NCBI GenBank assembly: GCA_027604685.1
Contig: JADHYX010000312.1
Span: 1-26,617, forward strand
Source of the DNA: Lobulomyces angularis
Taxonomy: Eukaryota > Chytridiomycota > Chytridiomycetes > Lobulomycetales > Lobulomycetaceae
Direction: 5' to 3'
Length of the DNA stretch: 26,617 nt
Notes under the pieces: generated by a model
Told to the model about the DNA's origin: nothing
Database searches by the model: none
The model's input: the letters and a program-made list of their open reading frames with translations, nothing else
Shown here: positions 21,264 through 26,617 of the stretch, piece by piece
How positions within the stretch are numbered: position 1 is the first letter of the stretch
Layout: each line of letters begins with the position of its first letter
Made by a program: the position numbers and the translations under genes

Positions 21264-24200
21264 TTAAAATGTCTTTTTTGGATGAACTTTTAAAAAAGAA
21301 CTTCCTTCACTAGGAATTTCACTCCAAATCAACCCCGTTTTTTCTTCAGTCCCAACCAGCTGTTCACTATCCATACAAACGATATCTGATTTTTCAAAAT
21401 TTTTAAAGTTCAAAATTGTAAAATCATGTAGAAAATCTGGTATAAAAGTATTAATTACTGAAAACTCTAAATAAAACCCTTTATGAATAAAACAAATATT
21501 TTAGTATAAAATGCCTTTGTATATTTTACCATCGGCTGCTGGTAGCGTTATTCTTATTGTAGAAGTTATTTTGTAAGTAAAACTGTCAATAATATAAATA
21601 TCCGAAGGTGGAACTTTAAAAAGTAATATGGAGTTATCTGTGAATTTTGCCTACAAAAATCAAAAAAAAAATTTTTTAAAGTTGAAAATTTTAAAAATAT
21701 AAACTAACTTTAATTTTTATTGCACTAGGATTGACATTTTGAGCATATTTTATTTCAATATTAAATTTAAATGAAATTGGAATATTTGTAGGTAAGATTA
21801 AAGATCCCTCGTCATCAAGATTTCTTATATTTTCACTGCACAGTTTTAACGTAGATGTTGCTCTTTTTAACATACCCGGAAATTCTAAATTTGGTAAAGG
21901 AAAATTCTAATAAAGCAAGTTACAAAAAGAAAAAGAAAAAAAACAAAAGTACCTTCACAAAATCTAAAATTAACGTGGTTTGACCACTTTTGCCAATATT
22001 AAGCAATTCACTCATCTCATGATAGAGATTTTCCCAATAATTTGCATTTTCTAAGTCAATATAACATCTAAAAAAAAATTTGGTAATTTTGAAAAAATTC
22101 AAATTTTGTGCATACCCTTTTACCAAATTAATCCTTTGAAACATTGCTACGTATGCAGTACTAGATACTAGTTAAAAAAAAAAATATTGGTGATAATATA
22201 TTATACTTAAAATCCTTCTTCAAATCAAAGTACAAGAAGCTCAACATTAAAATTAAATTTAAAAAAACTTTACAATTGTCTATCAAACTTAAAAAATGTC
22301 TCTTTAAATGCAAACCAATAAAGTTTGTTTTTAAGTAATAGATTTTTTTTAAAATGATAATCGCATATGTTTGGCAAGACTTTAAGAAATGTTTTTGGTA
22401 ACCAACTCGTCCTTTGATCTGAATAAATTGATTTCATTTTAATAATTTTGTAATTCCTTCACTGTAACTTACCTCGCAAATCAAAGAAAACAAGGACATC
22501 AATTCAGATAAGAACAATGCTGTGCCAAAAACTTTTTTATCCATCATAGAAATGTTTTTAAATTCAAAAAATTTTTTTTCAAAGTATTTTCCCATCTCGT
22601 TTTCTGATTTGTTTAATTTCAGTAACTCTAAATCTGATATTAATTGATCCCAAGTCGCTTTTAAATATTCCAGTATACTGCATGAATGGTATAAAAGTGG
22701 TTTATTCAATTCCTATATAAAATACATCAAAAGCATTTATGAAGAAGTGTTGTACATTATCATGTGGGAGACATTCAGGGAATTTGTTTCTCAAATAAAC
22801 TAAATGTTTAAAGGTAAATGTGGGCAAGATTTTGTAGATATCTGATCTCACACTTGCTGCATTAAAAATCATAATCAAATTTGCAAGATCTAGAAAATTA
22901 AATATCATAATGCTAGTAATTATTACGTTTAGGATCTTCCATAGCGATTTCTTGAGCTAAGAATCGTTCATCCAAATTTAGTAATGTTGGAACCAAACTT
23001 TCTATCAAAATTGTTTATTATTATGTTGGAGCACTTAATAAACGATACCTATCATACTCGGATGCTGTTTACCCAAATCACCTAACAACAAATATATTGA
23101 ATTTTTATCTTCAGGGTAACGGGATAAATTTTTAAAAAGCGACTGGCAAAGATAAATCAACCCAGCTGTGGTTGTAATTTTAAAGTTGCTGAAACAAAAG
23201 CTTAAAATTGTTAGAAACATAAAAAATACCCAAGCATTCTATGAGATAGATATCTACAATCTGCTTTTGAATCTTGAATGATTAAGACTATTGACTGCAG
23301 CTGCTCATAATCAAAATACAGCTGATTGAATTCATTTTTACTGATACCACTATTTTGGAGTGAAGTGACATTATTTGAGGAAATTTTCTTTAGGGAATTA
23401 ATGGCGTTCACTCTAATGGACTCTGATTCATCATTAAACATATCTAATAAAAAATTCACCGCCACTAGAGTAAATTCCCTTGACGTCAAACACAATTCAC
23501 ATATAGAATCTATAAAATATTAACAAAACTAAAAAAAAAATTACCAACAGTAGCGTTTCGCACCTCTTCGTATTCTTTAATTGATTTTGATTAACTTCAA
23601 TATCAATTATAGAGGTTTACCATCTTCTAGACCATGAATAAATGCCCCGCAGGCACTAGCATCCAATAAATTTAAACCTTCCACCCCTTCGTATTCAATA
23701 TCCATATTTTTGTATGAATTTCGCTTCACTCTACTTTCCGTCAAGTGCTTTTTACTAAGTGTTTGTAATAAATAGTTTTGTTTAACACCACGAAAAGTTC
23801 CAAGTAAAGCGCATGCCTGAAATAAAATTTAAAAATAAAAATTTCATGAATATTACCTGTACTCTTACAGCTACGGAATTGTCATTTAAAATATCACAAA
23901 AACGTATAAAGGCATCATCAACTAATCTTAAACCTTCACCATTACTAGAAATCAATCTGGTGTTTGGAAACGAAGAAATAATTGTCCTAAACAAAAAAAA
24001 AATCAATTTTAGGCAAAAATAGTGTTACCAGAGTAGCTTTAAACCAGATACTCTGACATTTTCGTCATCATCCTTAAGCAGGGATGCAACTTTTTCGTAT
24101 TTTTTAGATTCAATGGTTACAGATACGCAATACAATTTAATAAGGCATTCCAGGGCTGTCTTATTTCCATGATATAAACAAATTGTTCACAAAAGTAAAT

Positions 24201-24777
24201 AAAATTCAATACCCTTCTAACTGTTGCTTCAAAATCATCTAAATGGTTCATATAAATTAGCTCCAAATCCATATTTGATATCAATTCTCTGCCAGCAGAT
24301 ACATTGTCGATAACAAAAGTTTCTTCAATATTGATAAAAAATAAGAGAAAATTTAAACACTCAATTTTAACTCTGGCATCGAAATTAAAATTTCTCACAA
24401 TATTTAAACAAAAGTTTAGATGCTTTATAACATTGTCTTTAAAAAACGAGTTACTCAAATTTTTTGATTTTAAAAGAAGAGAAATGAAACTTAGACATTC
24501 TGGAGAAGGATTAGGATTATCTAACTTCAAATTTAATTTTCAAGTTAATGCCTTTCTATTGCTAAAATGAAACCTGATCCAAAACAGCTACTTGAACTAG
24601 AGGCTTAAAGTCAAAATTTGGTAATAAAAGAGCCTTTCGCAATAAGTACCAGGCATCACTAGTATGGATCCAGTTAAGCAATGTGTAAAAGAAAAGTTAC
24701 CTAGTAGTTTCAGCTACATCTGAATTTATAATTTTTAATTTAAGTTGTGGAACTAAATAGTTAAAAACAAATTCCAT
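21264..24777 (-). CDS. INTS4: Integrator complex subunit 4 (18 exons)
   Basis: INTS4 is the HEAT-repeat subunit that joins INTS9-INTS11 in the RNA-cleaving module of Integrator, which processes snRNA 3' ends and attenuates RNA polymerase II in the nucleus. Exons, 5' to 3': 24701-24777, 24574-24658, 24213-24524, 24029-24159, 23857-23986, 23621-23816, 23545-23574, 23230-23509, 23049-23188, 22927-23001, 22756-22889, 22473-22712, 22207-22418, 22116-22160, 21953-22067, 21709-21906, 21530-21650 and 21264-21478. These sum to 2736 nt, or 911 residues (human 963). Diagnostic blocks in human order: GLRLVDDAFIRFCDIL, VAVRVQACALLGTF, LLQTLSKKHL, LDASACGAFIHGLED, EVRNATV, FLLDMFNDESESIRV, SLFKNLSRYPEDKNSIY, GKQHPSMIG, MEDPKHLANLIMIFNAA and FTFKHLVYLRN. 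The C-terminal beta domain (SFKFNIEIKYAQNV.PSAIKIK) ends with EIPSEGSSFLKVHPKKTF. Introns are 35-58 nt; exon 7 is only 30 nt. The middle (22207-22712) is the least conserved and its splice choices are the least certain. Confidence 0.93.
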
Positions 24778-24814
24778 CTTTCTAAATTGAAAATAATTTT
24801 ATAAAAAAATCAAA
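24778..24814. promoter_or_regulatory. Very short divergent spacer between INTS4 and the small 24815 gene
   Basis: Only 37 A/T-rich bases separate the INTS4 start codon from the ATG at 24815 on the other strand. If the small gene is real, one bidirectional promoter must serve both and must overlap their 5' ends. No specific element is recognisable. Confidence 0.35.
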
Positions 24815-25040
24815 ATGAGTTTAATAAAAGTTTTACGACGTTATCTGTCAATTATTGATGAATTAAAGATAATAAAAGCAGCACCAGAGGAAGTGTTTTA
24901 CAGTTAGAATCTGAAAGATTATTTAGTTTTTGTAGACTGCTAAATTTTTTTTAGAACGAAATCTACACAATAAAACCTACATTTCTGAAGAAGTTATTGA
25001 CACAGAAATTCCACGGGAGTTGAATAAACTAAATAAATAA
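24815..25040 (+). CDS. Possible small two-exon protein, hypothetical
   Basis: The ATG at 24815 opens MSLIKVLRRYLSIIDELKII. Joining exon 24815-24902 to 24955-25040 across a 52 nt intron (gttaga donor, ttttttttag acceptor with a ctgctaaat branch-like site) gives 57 residues, basic at the N-terminus and ending ELNKLNK. The first helix is amphipathic, as in small mitochondrial proteins, but I see no family motif. A different donor at the gaagttatt in exon 2 would instead join to a coding-like frame near 25080-25160, so the 3' structure is open. Support is the clean start next to INTS4, the good intron and the frame. Confidence 0.35.
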
Positions 25041-26121
25041 GAAAAATTAAAGGTTGAAATGTATAAGCAGGATAATAGAAGTATAAAAAAAAGAAATTTA
25101 AGTCAAAAGACAGAGTACTGCAAGAACAAGTACATAAATTCAAGATTGAGGAGAGATTGTAAAAGATCATAAAATTATATTAAAGTTTTAACATAACGGA
25201 TGGCTAACCTTGTCTTCAAACAGTAACTAAGTAAATTTAAGTAAATGAAAAACATGAATATGGGTTCAAAAGTAGAATTTTAAGATTTTAGTGGATATCC
25301 GGAACGTTGATGAAGTTTTTAATAAAACCAATATGAGTAAGAAAAAGTCAGGAATATTTTTTTTATTTTTTTTTCAACACTTCATCAACTCGTAAGGAAA
25401 TTGTGCATTAAAAAATTTCCAGAAGATGAAATATTAATCGAGAAAGCGTTTGATATTTTAAAGTCAAGAAATTGTTTTATCGGAAAAAGTGTTTTGTTAA
25501 AACAAGTTTACTAGACATTTTTATTTGGTATGCTTTAAAATCTATTTATATCGAACCATTTTTTACTTACATTTGGTCTCCCAATTACTTTAAGAATATT
25601 GCAGATATTTTTTTCTAAAACTGCAATTACTTTTTACAATTTTTAAATTACTTACACAAGAAATAATGAGTCCAACAAACAAAAGTGAAATCTAAGGTAC
25701 ACTAAGACCACCTATTTCCCTTATAATCACTAACAGAACGGCTTTAAAATTTATAACGAAACAACCCAATTCTTGAGTACCAAATTGTTCAAACACGTCA
25801 AGTATTTCAGTGTAAATTATTCAATCATAAGAAAACATAATATAAAATTATATACTCTTTAAATTAAATATATTATCAAATACTTAGTTGGGCTGCTGGT
25901 TATATTAAAAACATTTTGATAGAAAATACATGATGGTAACTGTTTTCCATTACATTTTTTTTTGATTCCATAACTTCATTTTATTTGATATTTTTCAGAA
26001 GTAGCATTATAGTGTTTGGGCATTAAGTTTTTGAACATTAAATATTCAAAAAAAAAACCCAAACTCCAATTAAAAATAAAATAGCGAAAACTATTTAGGA
26101 AAAAACATATGGTTTATCTAC
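25041..26121. other. Low-information region with coding-like scraps
   Basis: About 1.1 kb of mostly A/T-rich sequence. Two plus-strand stretches look like exon remnants: 25078-25162 (KSKDRVLQEQVHKFKIEERL then stop) and about 25395-25514 (KKFPEDEILIEKAFDILKSR then NCFIGKSVLLKQVY and stop). A short open frame near 25285-25340 (ILVDIRNVDEVFNKT) lies between them. They do not join into one convincing gene. From 25520 to 26121 I see nothing. Confidence 0.45.
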
Positions 26122-26617
26122 TTAAAAAAATTGGTCTAACTCCTGAAGTAAAGTACTTTGAACTACATCCTTTAAATTTAGAGTAGCAACGTCATCTCTA
26201 TTCCATAATCTTTCAAGTGATATACCACCAATATTCAATGTTTGTCTACAATTTTTGTTTTTACTACAAAGCAATCCATGAACTATTACTAATTTTTCTT
26301 TTTACTGGGGTTAGGGTGTTGTCTTTTTTTAAATGTGTCTAAATTTCTCGTTTTACAATTTGGGCATATTGAAGAAGTTAAAAATTCATTAACTAAACAA
26401 ACTTGATATCCTGCTTTTTTAAACATATCCCTAAACCCTTTTCCTTCTGTTAAACTTGGTATTTCATAGCTGTCCTGGACCAATCTCCAATTAACACTGT
26501 TTTGCTTTCTTTATCACCAAATTTTTCTTTTTTTTAAAACTTTAGTTTCAGATTTTTGAGTATTTATGAAAGCATTTAGTTTCAATTTTCTAAATAGTGA
26601 GTTCCGATAGTGTAATT
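26122..26617 (-). pseudogene. Fanzor / TnpB-like (OrfB zinc-ribbon) nuclease, frameshifted 3' part, cut by the window edge
   Basis: The C-terminal part of a eukaryotic TnpB homologue (Fanzor), an RNA-guided nuclease carried by transposons. Four frame segments read in order on the minus strand. About 26617-26522 has HYRNSLFRKLKLNAFINTQK. About 26525-26458 has FGDKESKTVLIGDWSRTAMK. About 26460-26290 has LTEGKGFRDMFKKAGY, LVNEFLTSSICPNCKTRN. About 26289-26122 has VHGLLCSKNKNCRQTLNI and LERLWNRDDVATLNLKD, then a stop at 26122-26124. The order GDWS, NEF-TSS-CPNC, C-x5-C, RD-x-x-A-x-x-N is that of the Fanzor RuvC and zinc-ribbon region. The E of NEF and the first D of WNRDD stand where RuvC-II and RuvC-III acids are expected. 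At least three one- or two-base shifts in A/T runs break the frame, so this copy looks dead, unless some breaks are assembly errors. The RuvC-I part would lie outside the window. No terminal repeats are visible. Confidence 0.82.

Noticed and set aside
24815..25040. Naming the small gene as a LYR-motif mitochondrial assembly factor
   Set aside because: The first helix is basic and amphipathic, but the L-Y-R tripeptide and the conserved downstream F are absent, so the family cannot be claimed.
1..26617. CRISPR array, operon structure or prokaryotic promoters
   Set aside because: No regularly spaced repeats; every confident gene is interrupted by spliceosomal introns, so the DNA is eukaryotic and nuclear.

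Overview
This is a nuclear window from a very AT-rich, compact, intron-dense eukaryotic genome, most likely an early-diverging fungus (chytrid, Cryptomycota or aphelid grade). Three things point there. The F-box/WD40 gene has the fungal Cdc4 layout: a D domain directly before the F-box, and a long insertion in one blade. A clear Integrator subunit (INTS4) is present, and Integrator is absent from Dikarya. The right edge holds a Fanzor/TnpB-like remnant. Genes are split by GT-AG introns that are mostly 35-70 nt and T-rich. I built the exon models by hand from reading frame, splice dinucleotides and family resemblance. In every complete multi-exon model the exon lengths sum to a multiple of three with no internal stop.

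Layout, left to right. 225-1485 (+) is an unrecognised coiled-coil protein with a hydrophobic C-terminal tail. 1661-4626 (-) and 4997-7818 (-) are two tandem SPX-EXS phosphate exporters of the XPR1/SYG1 family with the same eleven-exon structure. About 8501/8672-10217 (+) is a seven-blade WD40 protein in at least twelve exons, one of them only 16 nt. 10320-16320 (-) is the TPR protein SKI3 (TTC37/SKIC3), 19 exons and 1703 residues. 16691-17343 (+) is RNase H2 subunit C. 17536-20731 (-) is CDC4/FBXW7. 21264-24777 (-) is INTS4, 18 exons and 911 residues. 24815-25040 (+) is a possible small gene. About 1 kb of low-information DNA with coding-like scraps follows, and then a frameshifted Fanzor-type gene (26122 to the window edge, -).

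The genes do not form one pathway; this is ordinary eukaryotic gene order with several divergent and convergent pairs. By family, XPR1/SYG1 proteins handle phosphate export gated by inositol pyrophosphates. SKI3 is the scaffold of the Ski complex, which feeds mRNA to the cytoplasmic exosome. RNase H2C is an accessory subunit of the enzyme that removes ribonucleotides from DNA. CDC4 is the substrate receptor of an SCF ubiquitin ligase. INTS4 belongs to the Integrator cleavage module.

The points most worth a second look are the Fanzor remnant, a GC-rich island (20821-20995) of unknown nature between CDC4 and INTS4, the INTS4 gene in a probable fungus, the tandem exporter pair, and the WD40 gene with its microexon and Cys-Cys C-terminus.
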